A DNA stretch of 64,000 bases from M0108 sp044228695 (GCA_044228695.1 JBGAUK010000002.1:1-64000), one strand, 5' to 3'. Positions 25,832 through 34,969 are shown, counted from the first letter of the stretch. Translations and numbers: made by a program. The notes: generated by a model not told the origin, from the sequence alone.

Positions 25832-26215
25832 TCAGCGCCGCAGCTTGAGGGTCTCGATGATCAACAGCACCACCGAGATGACATTGGCGATCAGGGCGCC
25901 GCCGCTCAGGGAGACGATGCTGGCGGTCACCCCGGGCGTCAGCCCGGTTTGCGCGATATGGGCCGCCCCCGTCCAGACGATCACGGCTGCGATGAGTTGC
26001 AGCATGGCCGCCAGGCTGGTGGCCAGGAGCACGGCCCCCATCTGGGTGCGGTCGCCAAACTTGAGCACGGTGGCGATGGCGTTCACCACCAGGGTGGCGA
26101 AGAGTTGCCAGGCATCGTGGTGCGCTGGGTTCTCCACATCGCCGATAAAGAAGCCAAAATTGAGAGTCAGGGACAGAATGATGAAGAAGGCGAAGACCAC
26201 CTTTTCCGGATTCAT
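25832..26215 (-). CDS. Integral membrane protein, DUF6394-like
   Basis: 127 residues with four predicted transmembrane helices. MNPEKVVFAFFIILSLTLNFGFFIGDVENP and ATVLKFGDRTQMGAVLLATSLAAMLQLIAA resemble a small conserved family (DUF6394, from memory) often seen beside trkA. It is 9 bp downstream of trkA in the same direction, which suggests it serves potassium transport, for example as an accessory membrane factor; this is inference. Confidence 0.75.
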   Translation of the reverse strand: MNPEKVVFAFFIILSLTLNFGFFIGDVENPAHHDAWQLFATLVVNAIATVLKFGDRTQMGAVLLATSLAAMLQLIAAVIVWTGAAHIAQTGLTPGVTASIVSLSGGALIANVISVVLLIIETLKLRR

Positions 26216-26224
26216 GGCGGGCGA

Positions 26225-27601
26225 TCAGAGGAAAGAAAAGCTGACATCAAAGAGGCGCTCCACAGCCGTGATCTGGCGTTTGTCGGCCAGGAAGAGGACC
26301 ACCCGGTCCTCCGGCTCGATGTGGCTGTCGTGGTGCGGAAAGATGATCTGGCTCTGGCGCGCGATGACACCAATGCTGACCCCGGGGGGCAGCGCCAATT
26401 TGCCGATGGGGCGGCCAATGACGCGGGAGGACTTGCTGTCGCCATGGACCGTGAGTTCGATGGCCTCGGCGGCGCCACGCCGGAGGGAATAAACCGCCTC
26501 CACGTCGCCACGGCGAATATGGGTGAGCAGAGCACCGATGGTGACCTGGGCCGGCGAGACGGCAATATCGATGGTTGTGTCCTGCACCAAATCCACGTAG
26601 CTGGGGCTGTTGACGATGGCGATGGTCTTGCGCACTCCCAGCCGCTTGGCCAGGGTCGCGGACAAAATATTGGCCTCTTCGTCGTTAGTCAGGGCGCAGA
26701 AGACATCGGTGTTGGCGATGTCCTGTCGGTGCAGCAGGTCGGCGTCGCCGGCGTCGCCGCGCAGGACGACGATGCCCTTCGTCAGGGTCTCGGCCAGATA
26801 ATGATAGCGAGCGGCATCCCGCTCAATGATGGTCACCTGGTGATTCGCCGCGATGCGCTCCGCCAATTGGGTGCCGATATTGCCGCCACCGGCGATGATG
26901 ACCTGGCGATAAGGTGCCTGGGATTGATGGAAGGCGCCGACGAAGCGAGGAATGTCGAGGCTGGCGGCCAGGAAGAAGATCTCGTCATTGACCTCGATGA
27001 GGGTCGCGCCCTCCGGCATGATGACCTGGCCACGCCGGAAAATGGCTACCACTCGGCACTCAGCATCCGGGACCCGGCTTGGCAGGACGAGGAGTGACCG
27101 TCCCACCATGGGGCTGCCCAGTTGCGCCCGCACCGCTACCAGTTGCGCCCGGCCGTCAAGAAAATCGAGGATCTGCAGGCACCCCGGCTGCTCGATGAGG
27201 TGAAAAATGAAAATGGTGACCAGCCGTTCGGGGCTAACGATATAGTCGATCGGGATGGCCTTGGCCGAAAAGAGTTCGGGGTAGGCGAGATAGTTGGGGT
27301 CCCTTACCCGCGCCAGCCGCGTGGGAGTGCGAAACAGGGTATAGGCGAGATGGCAGGCGATCATATTGGTCTCGTCACTGTTGGTGACGGCCAGGATGAG
27401 ATCGGCGTTCTGGATACCCGCCTCGATCAGCACCTCCGGGTGGGCGGCATAACCCGTGACCGTGCGCAGGTCGAGACGTTCCTGGAGGAGCTGCAACAGT
27501 TGAGGGTCGCGATCGACGACCGTGATGTCGTTATCCTCGCTGGCGAGGCTATGGGCGACCGTGCGGCCAACCTGGCCGGCCCCGAGGATGACGATTTTCA
27601 T
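26225..27601 (-). CDS. trkA: Trk system potassium uptake protein TrkA
   Basis: 458 residues made of two TrkA-N/TrkA-C (RCK) repeats. It is the cytoplasmic NAD(H)/nucleotide-binding gate of the Trk potassium transporter. First Rossmann motif: MKIVILGAGQVGRTVAHSLASEDNDITVVD; second: VIIAGGGNIGTQLAERIAANHQVTIIERD (about residues 233-261). TrkA-C domains follow each. It begins 35 bp after trkH, so the two subunits are probably coexpressed. Confidence 0.96.
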   Translation of the reverse strand: MKIVILGAGQVGRTVAHSLASEDNDITVVDRDPQLLQLLQERLDLRTVTGYAAHPEVLIEAGIQNADLILAVTNSDETNMIACHLAYTLFRTPTRLARVRDPNYLAYPELFSAKAIPIDYIVSPERLVTIFIFHLIEQPGCLQILDFLDGRAQLVAVRAQLGSPMVGRSLLVLPSRVPDAECRVVAIFRRGQVIMPEGATLIEVNDEIFFLAASLDIPRFVGAFHQSQAPYRQVIIAGGGNIGTQLAERIAANHQVTIIERDAARYHYLAETLTKGIVVLRGDAGDADLLHRQDIANTDVFCALTNDEEANILSATLAKRLGVRKTIAIVNSPSYVDLVQDTTIDIAVSPAQVTIGALLTHIRRGDVEAVYSLRRGAAEAIELTVHGDSKSSRVIGRPIGKLALPPGVSIGVIARQSQIIFPHHDSHIEPEDRVVLFLADKRQITAVERLFDVSFSFL

Positions 27602-27636
27602 GGTCTGTTAGCCCCGATTCCGCGGCAAAGCGGGTA

Positions 27637-29085
27637 TCAATGCCGCCAGTAGGCCGGCAGGAAGAGGATCAGCAGGGTGAAGATCTCCAGCCGGCCCAGC
27701 AGCATGGCGAAGGAGCCCAGCCATTTGACCGTGTCATTCACTTCGGCGAAGGTGACGGCGACCTTGCCCAGACCCGGCCCGCATAGGTTGATGGTGGCCT
27801 GCACGGCGCCAAAGGCCGAGACGAAGTCTAGACCCGCCCCCATCATGGCCATCGTCAACAGCAGGGTGCTGGAGATATAGAGGACATAGAAGCCCCACAC
27901 CGAGAATAGGATCTGATCCGAGACCGGCCGCCGGCCCAGCTTGATGTGGCTTATGGCCTGGGGATGGGCGAGCAGAAAGAGTTGTCGCAGGCCGAGTTTG
28001 CCCAACAACTGGATGCGCACGACCTTGATCCCCCCCGCCGTCGAGCCGGCGCAGCCGCCAATAAAGGACAGGGTCACCAAGACCAGGGGTAGAAAGAGGG
28101 GCCAGTCGGCGAAGACTGCGGTCGTAAAGCCGGTGCTGGTCAAGATGGAGGCCACCTGGAAGGCGCCATGGCGCAGGGCCTGCCAGCCATTGTCGTAAGT
28201 CCCGGTCAGGGCCAGAGTGGCGGCGACGAAGAGGGACGAAAACAGGAAGATGAGACCAAAGGCCCGTACCTCCGAATCCCGGACCAAAGGCCAGAGCGAC
28301 CGCCGTTGCCAGGCAAGAAAATGGACGGCGAAATTGGCACCCCCGGCGAGCATGAAAAAGATGCCGATGCCGTCGATGAGGGGGCTGTTCCAATAGCCAA
28401 AGCTGGCGTCATGGGTGGAGAAGCCGCCGGTCCCGACTGCCGCGTAGGAATGGCCGATGGCGTCGAACAGGCTCATGCCCGCAGCCCAAAAGGCCAGGGT
28501 GCAGGCGAGGGTAAGGGCGAAGTAGACCAGCCAGAGGGAGCGGGCCGTTTCGGCGATGCGTGGCGTCAACTTTTCGTTCTTGGTGACCCCCGAGGTCTCC
28601 GCCCGATAGAGCTGCATACCGCCGACGCCCAGCATGGGCAGCACGGCGACAGCCAGGACCACGATGCCCATGCCGCCCAGGAAATTGAGTTGCTGACGGT
28701 GGTATTGGATAGAGGGGGGCAGTTGGTCGATACCACTGGCGATGACCGTGGCGCCCGTGGTGGTGAAACCGGAGATGGACTCGAAAACCGCGTCCGTCAG
28801 GCTCCAATGCAGTCCGATCATGAACGGCAGGGCACCGACCACGCCCAGGAGCACCCAGAAGAGGGTGACCACCAGGAAGCCATCTCGCACCGACAGCTCT
28901 TGGTGCGCATGCCAATTTGGTAGCCAGAGGAGAACTCCCGCCGCCAAGGTCAGGAGAAAGGAAATATAGAAGATCCCTTGCTGGCTATCGCCATAGTAAT
29001 AGGCAATGCCGATCGAGGGCAGGAAGTTGAGACTATAAAGCACCAACAAGATGCCGAATAGCCGAATGATGGCGCGCCAATGCAT
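27637..29085 (-). CDS. trkH: Trk system potassium uptake protein TrkH/TrkI
   Basis: 482 residues with about 10-12 membrane helices in four pore repeats. Filter-like loops are visible: SISGFTTTGATVIASG (about residue 105), YAAVGTGGFSTHDAS (about 218), ILTSTGFTTAVFADW (about 317) and CGPGLGKVAVTFAE (about 436). This is the membrane channel part of the TrkAH system for K+ uptake. It diverges from the KdpD-like kinase gene across an AT-rich control region. Confidence 0.95.
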   Translation of the reverse strand: MHWRAIIRLFGILLVLYSLNFLPSIGIAYYYGDSQQGIFYISFLLTLAAGVLLWLPNWHAHQELSVRDGFLVVTLFWVLLGVVGALPFMIGLHWSLTDAVFESISGFTTTGATVIASGIDQLPPSIQYHRQQLNFLGGMGIVVLAVAVLPMLGVGGMQLYRAETSGVTKNEKLTPRIAETARSLWLVYFALTLACTLAFWAAGMSLFDAIGHSYAAVGTGGFSTHDASFGYWNSPLIDGIGIFFMLAGGANFAVHFLAWQRRSLWPLVRDSEVRAFGLIFLFSSLFVAATLALTGTYDNGWQALRHGAFQVASILTSTGFTTAVFADWPLFLPLVLVTLSFIGGCAGSTAGGIKVVRIQLLGKLGLRQLFLLAHPQAISHIKLGRRPVSDQILFSVWGFYVLYISSTLLLTMAMMGAGLDFVSAFGAVQATINLCGPGLGKVAVTFAEVNDTVKWLGSFAMLLGRLEIFTLLILFLPAYWRH

Positions 29086-29410
29086 GAAGGTCGAGGACCG
29101 AGGAGAGTTTGTTCCAGGGGTGCGTATCCGCCTTCGTGGCGGCAGCCAGGACCGGCCTAAAACCTATACCGGGTCCCCTAGCTCAAGCAAGAGGGCAGGA
29201 TTATCGAGGCACTACCCAGGGGGGTCATATAAAAATTATGTAAAATTTTAATGAAATTTTTACTCCTAGAGTTTGGTAAGCAGGGCAATATATAAACATT
29301 ATATAAAAATTATCCCCGCCACTTATGCCGGTGCGATCCTTGCCTCAATCGTCTTTTCATCTCCGGCCATCTCACGCTTCGAGCCTCGCCCCCCCGCGCG
29401 GGCACCCCTG
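29086..29410. promoter_or_regulatory. Divergent trkH / kdpD-like control region
   Basis: 325 bp between the divergent trkH and kinase genes. The part 29225-29315 is strikingly AT-rich for this genome and holds an exact 13-bp direct repeat, ATATAAAAATTAT, at 29227-29239 and 29301-29313. KdpE sites in enteric bacteria are T/A-rich, so control by the adjacent response regulator is plausible but unproven. An open frame from a TTG at 29273 crosses the region. Confidence 0.6.
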
Positions 29411-30874
29411 ATGCCCTATCTCTTCGCCGTCATGGTGGTGGCGGTTACGGTCGCCCTCGCCTTCCTTCTGCCCTGGCTTTTCCCCCATGCTAGCCGGTCA
29501 CTCCTCTTTCTGACCGGGGTGCTGGTGGTCTCGGCCCGGTCTAGCCTTGGCCCCTCCCTGCTGGCTAGTTTTCTGAGCTTTCTCGCCTTCAACTTCTTCT
29601 TCACCGAGCCCTATCACACCTTCAAGGTGGCGGATGATGGGGACGTGACCACCTTGGTCTTCTTTCTACTGGTGTCGGCCATCTCCGGCAATCTGGCCTC
29701 CCGCATGCGCCAGGAGATGGCCGAGCGCCGGGCCTCCCTGGCGCGCATCTCGAATCTCTACGATTTCAGCCGCCGGCTGGCCTCCGCCATGGGCACGGAG
29801 GAGGTGTTGGATGCCCTGGCCGATCAACTGGCCCTGGTGCGACCGGAGACGGGGGGCGCCCTGCGCATCCTGATCGCCGAGGGCCAGGACCCCCCCAAGG
29901 AGCGCCGGCGGCGGGGTGACGACCGGCTGCTGGCCCCGGAGGACCTGATGGCCGTCTGGAATCAGGTGGGACGTAACCCTGTTGTGAGAGGCGAATGGGT
30001 CTTCCACCCCCTGGCGACCGACCGGGGCAGAATCGGTCTGGTGGCCCTGACGGGAGCGCCCGATCCGGATCGGTTCGAATCGCTGCGCAGCCTGTGCGAC
30101 CAGGCGGCCATGGCCCTGGACCGTATCCGGCTGGCGGCGGATCTGGAACAGGCCAAGCTGATCTCGGAGACCGAGCAGTTGCGCTCGGCCCTGCTCTCTT
30201 CCGTCTCCCACGATCTGCGCACCCCCCTGGCATCCATCATCGGCTCGGCCACCAGCCTGCTGGAGTATGGCGAGGCCTTCAGTCCCGGGGATCGCCGGGA
30301 GCTCCTGGCCACGGTCGCCGCCGAGGCCCAGCGCCTGGATCGCCATATCCAAAACCTGCTGGACATGACCCGCCTGGGTCAGGGCAAGCTAAGCCTGCAC
30401 CGGGATTGGGTGGACCTGCACGACATCATCGCCAGCGCCTTCGCCCGGCTCACGGACGTCCTCGGGGGTCTGCGGGTGGAGGTCCAGATCCCGGATGACC
30501 TGCCCCTGCTCTGGGTCCACGGTTCCCTGATCGAGCAAGCCTTGATCAATCTATTGGACAACGCCGCGCGATTTTCCCCCGAACAGGGACTTATTGGTAT
30601 CCAGGCCGAGCGGGCCGGGGACGAGGTCTGGATCGAGGTGGCTGATCAGGGCCCTGGCATCCCGGAAAGCGAACGAGAAACGGTGTTTGACATGTTCTAT
30701 TCGGTACGGCGCGGCGATCGTGACAACCGCGTCGGCAGCGGCCTGGGCCTGGCCATCTGCCGGGGCATGATCGGCGCCCACGGTGGCCAGGTCCGGGCAC
30801 TGCCGGGCGCGGCGGGATGGGGAACCCGGATGCGGCTCAGCCTGCCCCTTGCCAGTCCGGAGATCAAGCCATGA
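29411..30874 (+). CDS. KdpD-like sensor histidine kinase lacking the N-terminal sensor domain
   Basis: 487 residues from the ATG at 29411. It opens directly with the four-helix DUF4118 membrane domain (LFAVMVVAVTVALAFLLPW; SFLSFLAFNFFFTEPYHTFKV), then a GAF-like domain, then the kinase core: H-box SSVSHDLRTPLASIIGSA with the phosphorylated His, N-box INLLDNAARFSP, and G-boxes VADQGPGIPESE and GSGLGLAICRGM. The roughly 350-residue KdpD/USP domain of enteric KdpD is absent. The start is uncertain: the frame is open back to a TTG at 29273. It overlaps the regulator gene by 4 bp. Confidence 0.88.
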   Translation: MPYLFAVMVVAVTVALAFLLPWLFPHASRSLLFLTGVLVVSARSSLGPSLLASFLSFLAFNFFFTEPYHTFKVADDGDVTTLVFFLLVSAISGNLASRMRQEMAERRASLARISNLYDFSRRLASAMGTEEVLDALADQLALVRPETGGALRILIAEGQDPPKERRRRGDDRLLAPEDLMAVWNQVGRNPVVRGEWVFHPLATDRGRIGLVALTGAPDPDRFESLRSLCDQAAMALDRIRLAADLEQAKLISETEQLRSALLSSVSHDLRTPLASIIGSATSLLEYGEAFSPGDRRELLATVAAEAQRLDRHIQNLLDMTRLGQGKLSLHRDWVDLHDIIASAFARLTDVLGGLRVEVQIPDDLPLLWVHGSLIEQALINLLDNAARFSPEQGLIGIQAERAGDEVWIEVADQGPGIPESERETVFDMFYSVRRGDRDNRVGSGLGLAICRGMIGAHGGQVRALPGAAGWGTRMRLSLPLASPEIKP

Positions 30875-31569
30875 CCACCACCAAGAATGGGGTAGAGACC
30901 CTGCTGATCGTCGAGGACGAGGCCCAGATCCGCAAATTCGTGCGCATCAGCCTTGAGGCTCAGGGCTACCGGGTGTGGGAGGCCCGCCTCGGCGAGGAAG
31001 GCCTCAACCTCTGCGCGGCCACGCCCCCCCACCTGGTGATCCTTGATCTGGGTCTGCCCGACGTCGATGGCCTGGATTTCATTCGTCGCCTGCGGGCCTG
31101 GTCGGCCATTCCTATCCTGGTCCTGTCGGTGCGGGCCTCGGAGACCGAGAAGATTCAGGCCCTGGACGCGGGCGCCAACGATTATGTCACCAAGCCCTTT
31201 GGCATCGGCGAACTCATGGCGCGGGTCCGGGTGCTGCTGCGCAAGGAGGAGCGCCAGGCGGCGGCCTCGGCCCTCTTCGAGTCACCCGGATTGCGGGTGG
31301 ATCTGGGGCGGCGCGAGGTCATGGTCGATGGCGCCCCGGTATCCCTGTCGCGCAAGGAATTCGCCCTCCTCGCCCTTCTCGTGGCCAGCCAGGGCCAGGT
31401 CCTGACCCATGAGCAAATCCTCCGCGAGGTCTGGGGCAGCGGCCACCAGGAGGACACCCATTACCTGCGGGTCCTCGTCGGTCATCTGCGGCAAAAACTG
31501 GGCGACGACCCCATGCATCCGCGCTTCATCCTGACGGTCCAGGGCATCGGCTACCGGTTGGCGGTCTGA
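30871..31569 (+). CDS. KdpE-like response regulator (OmpR family)
   Basis: 232 residues. The receiver domain has LLIVEDEAQIRKFVRISLE, phosphoacceptor Asp in LVILDLGLPDVDGLDFIRRL (about residue 58) and the Lys in DYVTKPFGIGELMARV; the C-terminal winged helix has LTHEQILREVWGSGHQEDTHYLRVLVGHLRQKLGDDP, with the terminal GIGYRL. It is translationally coupled to the kinase (ATGA overlap). kdpFABC is absent from the window, so targets may be the neighbouring Trk and channel genes. Confidence 0.92.
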   Translation: MTTTKNGVETLLIVEDEAQIRKFVRISLEAQGYRVWEARLGEEGLNLCAATPPHLVILDLGLPDVDGLDFIRRLRAWSAIPILVLSVRASETEKIQALDAGANDYVTKPFGIGELMARVRVLLRKEERQAAASALFESPGLRVDLGRREVMVDGAPVSLSRKEFALLALLVASQGQVLTHEQILREVWGSGHQEDTHYLRVLVGHLRQKLGDDPMHPRFILTVQGIGYRLAV

Positions 31570-31650
31570 CGATCGTCAGTCCCACCCGCCAAGCATCCCG
31601 GCCACGCCTGAAACCACCCACCTCCAGAACTTGCGGCACTTAATCGACCC

Positions 31651-33306
31651 ATGACCAGAAAAATCTCGCGATCGACTCAGCGTCTGCTCCTCTTCGTGGC
31701 CGCCCTGCCCGCCACGCTCGTCATCATGGCCCTGATTTATATGACGGGCATGGAATACTTCGAGGGCTCGCCCCGCACCTTTCTGGAAAGCCTGCAATGG
31801 GCATCGGAGACCCTGACCACCACCGGCTATGGCAACGATAGCCATTGGCAACACCCGGTCTTCGCCCTCTTCGTCATCCTGGGCCAAATCATGGGCCAGT
31901 TCCTGGTCTTCCTGATTTTCCCCATCTTCTTGTTGCCCTACCTGGAGGAGCGGTTCCAGACTCGTCTGCCACGCTTCTTACCGGCCATGGCGGGCAAGGT
32001 CCTGTTTTACCGTCATGGTCCGGCCATCGAATCCCTGCTGGTGGAATTCCAGCGCTCCGGAACGCCCTTCGTCATCTACGAAGAAGACATGCAATTGGCG
32101 CAAACCCTGCGGGATCGCAAATTTAGCGTGGTTTTTGGCAAGCTGGGTCAGGACCCCTCGGTGCTGGCCACCGTCAAGGACGCCCGGGCGGTCGTGACCC
32201 TGGGTAATGATCACGCCAACGCCACCTGTACCATTCTGGCGCGTGAGGCGGGCTTCAAGGGACAGATCTTCGCGCTGGCCCGGGAACCCCTCTATCGAGC
32301 CCCCATGCTGAGGCTCGGCGCCACCGACGTCTTCACGCCCGCCCACGTGCTGGGCGGTGCCCTTGCCTCCCGGGCCAGCCTGCGCATCAGCCCTCCCGCC
32401 GAGGGCATGCATCTCCTGGGCACCACAATCGGGCTCACCGAGTTTCGTATTCGCCCCGACAGCCCCCTGGCCGAGAAAAGGCTTGGAGAACTGCATCTCC
32501 GCCACGAACACGGCGTATCCGTCATTGGACAGTGGCATGGCGGCGCCTTCACTACGACTCAAGGCCCAGAAACACTGCTCAGGGCCGGGGCCATTCTGAT
32601 CGTGGTGGGTCCCCTCGCCAATCTGGAGAAAGTCGAACGGATGGCCATGCCGATCCGGCGCTCCGGGCCGATCGTCGTCGCGGGTTACGGCGCCGTCGGC
32701 TTTAAAGTCGCGCAGATGCTGAAAGATGTCGGGGAGAACTGCACCGTCATCGACATCCGGCTAGCCGCCGGGGTTGATGTGGTGGGGAACGTCCTCGAAT
32801 TCGCCACGCTCAAACAGGCGCGGGTGCGCGAGGCCAGCGCCATCATCCTGGCCCTGAGTGATGACAGCGAGGCCCTCTTTGCCACCGCCGCGGTGCGCGA
32901 CTATGCCCCGGAGGTGCCCTTGATCGTCCGCGTCAGCCGCACCCATAACACCGAGCGGATGTACCGTTCCGGCGCCGACTTCGCCATCTCGGAAGGCGAG
33001 GTGGCCGGCAAGATTCTGGCCTACCATCTGCTCGACGAGCAATTAGTTCCCGTTGAGAACGGTATCAGAATCACCCGCCTCGGCGTCGGTAACCTGGAAG
33101 GCTGGCATCCCTGGCGTACCGAGGTACGTGAAAGGTCAGGCGCGAACATCATCGCCATTGAACGAGGCGGGGAGGCGCTGATGGAATTCGCCAAGGATTT
33201 CCAGATCAGTACGGACGACGTGCTCCTCGTCTGCGGAACCATCCAGGATCTGGAGCGTTTTCAGCGCGAATTTCAAACCGCGCCCCTGGCGGCGCCCCAC
33301 ACCTAA
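31651..33306 (+). CDS. Ligand-gated potassium channel with tandem RCK domains
   Basis: 551 residues. Two N-terminal helices flank a pore loop whose filter reads TLTTTGYGND (about residues 50-59), matching the K+ channel T-x-G-Y-G signature. The cytoplasmic part has two TrkA-N-type domains: one degenerate (KVLFYRHGPAIESLLVEFQ) and one with GPIVVAGYGAVGFKVAQML (about 344), each with TrkA-C-like pieces. It lies 81 bp behind the KdpE-like gene on the same strand and is probably controlled by it; it may release or balance K+ taken up by Trk. Confidence 0.85.
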   Translation: MTRKISRSTQRLLLFVAALPATLVIMALIYMTGMEYFEGSPRTFLESLQWASETLTTTGYGNDSHWQHPVFALFVILGQIMGQFLVFLIFPIFLLPYLEERFQTRLPRFLPAMAGKVLFYRHGPAIESLLVEFQRSGTPFVIYEEDMQLAQTLRDRKFSVVFGKLGQDPSVLATVKDARAVVTLGNDHANATCTILAREAGFKGQIFALAREPLYRAPMLRLGATDVFTPAHVLGGALASRASLRISPPAEGMHLLGTTIGLTEFRIRPDSPLAEKRLGELHLRHEHGVSVIGQWHGGAFTTTQGPETLLRAGAILIVVGPLANLEKVERMAMPIRRSGPIVVAGYGAVGFKVAQMLKDVGENCTVIDIRLAAGVDVVGNVLEFATLKQARVREASAIILALSDDSEALFATAAVRDYAPEVPLIVRVSRTHNTERMYRSGADFAISEGEVAGKILAYHLLDEQLVPVENGIRITRLGVGNLEGWHPWRTEVRERSGANIIAIERGGEALMEFAKDFQISTDDVLLVCGTIQDLERFQREFQTAPLAAPHT

Positions 33307-33370
33307 GTTCCGACTAAATCCGTTACCTGGTCCCTAAACTCACGGCAACCTCGCGGAGGAAAACCTCACG

Positions 33371-33775
33371 ATGAATAACCGACCCCTGATTCGCGTCCGC
33401 GAGGTCATGAAGCCCCATTTTGACCTGGTCGATGGCATGGCGACGGTGGCCGCCGCCCTGGAGGCCATGCGCCACATCGATACCAAGACCCTCATCGTCA
33501 AGCGGCGCAGCGAGAACGATGAATTGGGCATCGTGGTCCTGTCCGATATCGCCCGGGAGGTGCTGGCCAAGGACCGAGCCCCGGACCGGGTCAACATCTA
33601 CGAGATCATGGTCAAGCCGGCCCTCACCGTGCATCCCGACATGGATATCCGCTATTGCGCCCGCCTCTTCGATCGCTTCGATCTGACCCGGGCGCCGGTG
33701 GTCCAGGACCGGGAGGTGCTGGGGGTGGTGAGCCTCACCGACCTGGTGATGAAGGGCCTGGTGCCTCGCCTCTGA
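33371..33775 (+). CDS. CBS-pair domain protein
   Basis: 134 residues made of two CBS motifs: VREVMKPHFDLVDGMATVAAALEAM and NIYEIMVKPALTVHPDMDIRYCARLFDRFDLTRAPVVQDREVLGVVSLTDLVMKGL. Such stand-alone pairs bind adenine nucleotides and report energy state to a partner. A GAGGAAAA ribosome site precedes the ATG. It is 64 bp behind the channel gene, so a role in channel control is reasonable but unproven. Confidence 0.88.
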   Translation: MNNRPLIRVREVMKPHFDLVDGMATVAAALEAMRHIDTKTLIVKRRSENDELGIVVLSDIAREVLAKDRAPDRVNIYEIMVKPALTVHPDMDIRYCARLFDRFDLTRAPVVQDREVLGVVSLTDLVMKGLVPRL

Positions 33776-33829
33776 GCCTGAGTTTGTGGTTTATCGTGTG
33801 GGGGGAGGGCCGGGTAAGCGCTGGCGGGG

Positions 33830-33890
33830 GGGCGCCAAGAATACATCCCTGTAGGCTTGGCGACAGCATCCCTGCTGTCGACACCCCCGC
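33830..33890 (-). repeat. Dispersed two-hairpin repeat, copy 2
   Basis: Reverse-oriented copy of 796-860. On the minus strand, hairpin one is GACAGC-AGGGAT-GCTGTC (33862-33879), a perfect stem, and hairpin two is TAC-AGGGAT-GTA (33842-33853). It lies 45 bp past the stop of a minus-strand gene (33935), so on that transcript the AGGGAT loops would be in the 3' untranslated region. Confidence 0.78.
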
Positions 33891-33934
33891 CACCCCTCAC
33901 CCGACCCTCCCGCTCGGCCCTTCCGCCAGTTAAG

Positions 33935-34162
33935 CTATCGGGGGATGGGCTGGCTGATGGCGGGGTTGGTTTCCGCATCTCCAGGGGTCTGGGAGGTGGG
34001 TTTTTCCTGCCACAGGATAAGGACGACCGCGAGCAGCAGGGCCACCAAACCCACGCCGGAGATCCACATCAGTACCTTGGAACCCTTATCGGTGCCCAGG
34101 GAGGCTTGCTCTGGGATGGGGACCTCTGGGTGGGCTCCATGATCTTTGGTTGAGTGTGACAT
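33935..34162 (-). CDS. Small membrane protein, hypothetical
   Basis: 75 residues from the ATG at 34162. A polar head (MSHSTKDHGAHPEVPIPEQ) is followed by one hydrophobic helix, SKVLMWISGVGLVALLLAVV, and a Pro/Thr-rich tail ending QPIPR. It starts 13 bp after the DUF2189 gene, so it is likely the last gene of the ctaA-sco-DUF2189 run. I do not recognise a family; it may be an oxidase-associated accessory peptide. Confidence 0.6.
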   Translation of the reverse strand: MSHSTKDHGAHPEVPIPEQASLGTDKGSKVLMWISGVGLVALLLAVVLILWQEKPTSQTPGDAETNPAISQPIPR

Positions 34163-34175
34163 AGGGTTGACCGCT

Positions 34176-34955
34176 TCAGTCCGCGGGCACCAGATCCCGG
34201 TAGGCATGCCAGGTGGCATGACCCACCAAGGGCATGGTCACCAGCAGACCGATGTAGAAGGTCATAATCCCAATCCCAACGAACATCACGATCAGACAGG
34301 CCCAGAGGGTCATCGCCTGCCAGTTGTCGCGTACCGCCTCGATACTGGTTTGCATGGCCGTCAGGACGTTGACGTCGCGATCCATGAGCATGGGGACCGT
34401 GATGGCGCTAATCGTGAAGGTAAAGCCGGCAATGACAGCACCGACCAGGATGCCGGTGAAGACGAAGACGGGGCTGTCGCCGGACAGGAATACCACGGGA
34501 ATGAAGTTTTCCAGGGTCGGCACGGGCAGATTGTAGAGCAGGGCGAACACCAGCAGGCCGGCCAACATCCACAACAGCAAGACCATGAGGAGTATCAGGG
34601 CCATGGCGCTGAGTTGCACCTCGTTGCGCCGCCAGGCCTCGATGGCCTGGCAGAACTTCAGCGCGTTACCCTGCTCCAGATTCTTGCTGATCTGATAGAG
34701 GCCAATACCCAGTAGGGGCGCGACTAGGAAAAACCCCGCAGCCAGGAATGGGATGATGAAGAACATCTTCTCCGCCATCAGGCCGAGCGTCAGCAGATAG
34801 CTTACCAAGACAAAAAAGGCGCCGTAGATGAGGCTGAAACGCGGAGCGCGAATCAAATCATTCCAACCTTTGGCAAGCCATGCCCAGGGGTTGTCGAAGG
34901 TGATGGTATTGACCCGGGGGCGGGTGTCCCGATGGGCGATTGTGGCTAATGACAT
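34176..34955 (-). CDS. DUF2189 membrane protein
   Basis: 259 residues from the ATG at 34955, chosen because GGAGG lies 8 bases ahead; a start at 34970 would overlap the sco stop. Six hydrophobic helices are visible. ITFDNPWAWLAKGWNDLIRAPRFSLIYGAFFV and the tail MPLVGHATWHAYRDLV are typical of DUF2189, a family found near cytochrome c oxidase genes. The His/Tyr in WHAYRDL are conserved in the family. Role unknown, probably linked to oxidase assembly by context. Confidence 0.85.
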   Translation of the reverse strand: MSLATIAHRDTRPRVNTITFDNPWAWLAKGWNDLIRAPRFSLIYGAFFVLVSYLLTLGLMAEKMFFIIPFLAAGFFLVAPLLGIGLYQISKNLEQGNALKFCQAIEAWRRNEVQLSAMALILLMVLLLWMLAGLLVFALLYNLPVPTLENFIPVVFLSGDSPVFVFTGILVGAVIAGFTFTISAITVPMLMDRDVNVLTAMQTSIEAVRDNWQAMTLWACLIVMFVGIGIMTFYIGLLVTMPLVGHATWHAYRDLVPAD

Positions 34956-34969
34956 GAGGGTATCCTCCA

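Noticed and set aside
29273..29410. N-terminal extension of the KdpD-like kinase from TTG
   Set aside because: Lies across an AT-rich repeated region that looks regulatory; the encoded residues do not match KdpD. Kept only as an alternative start.
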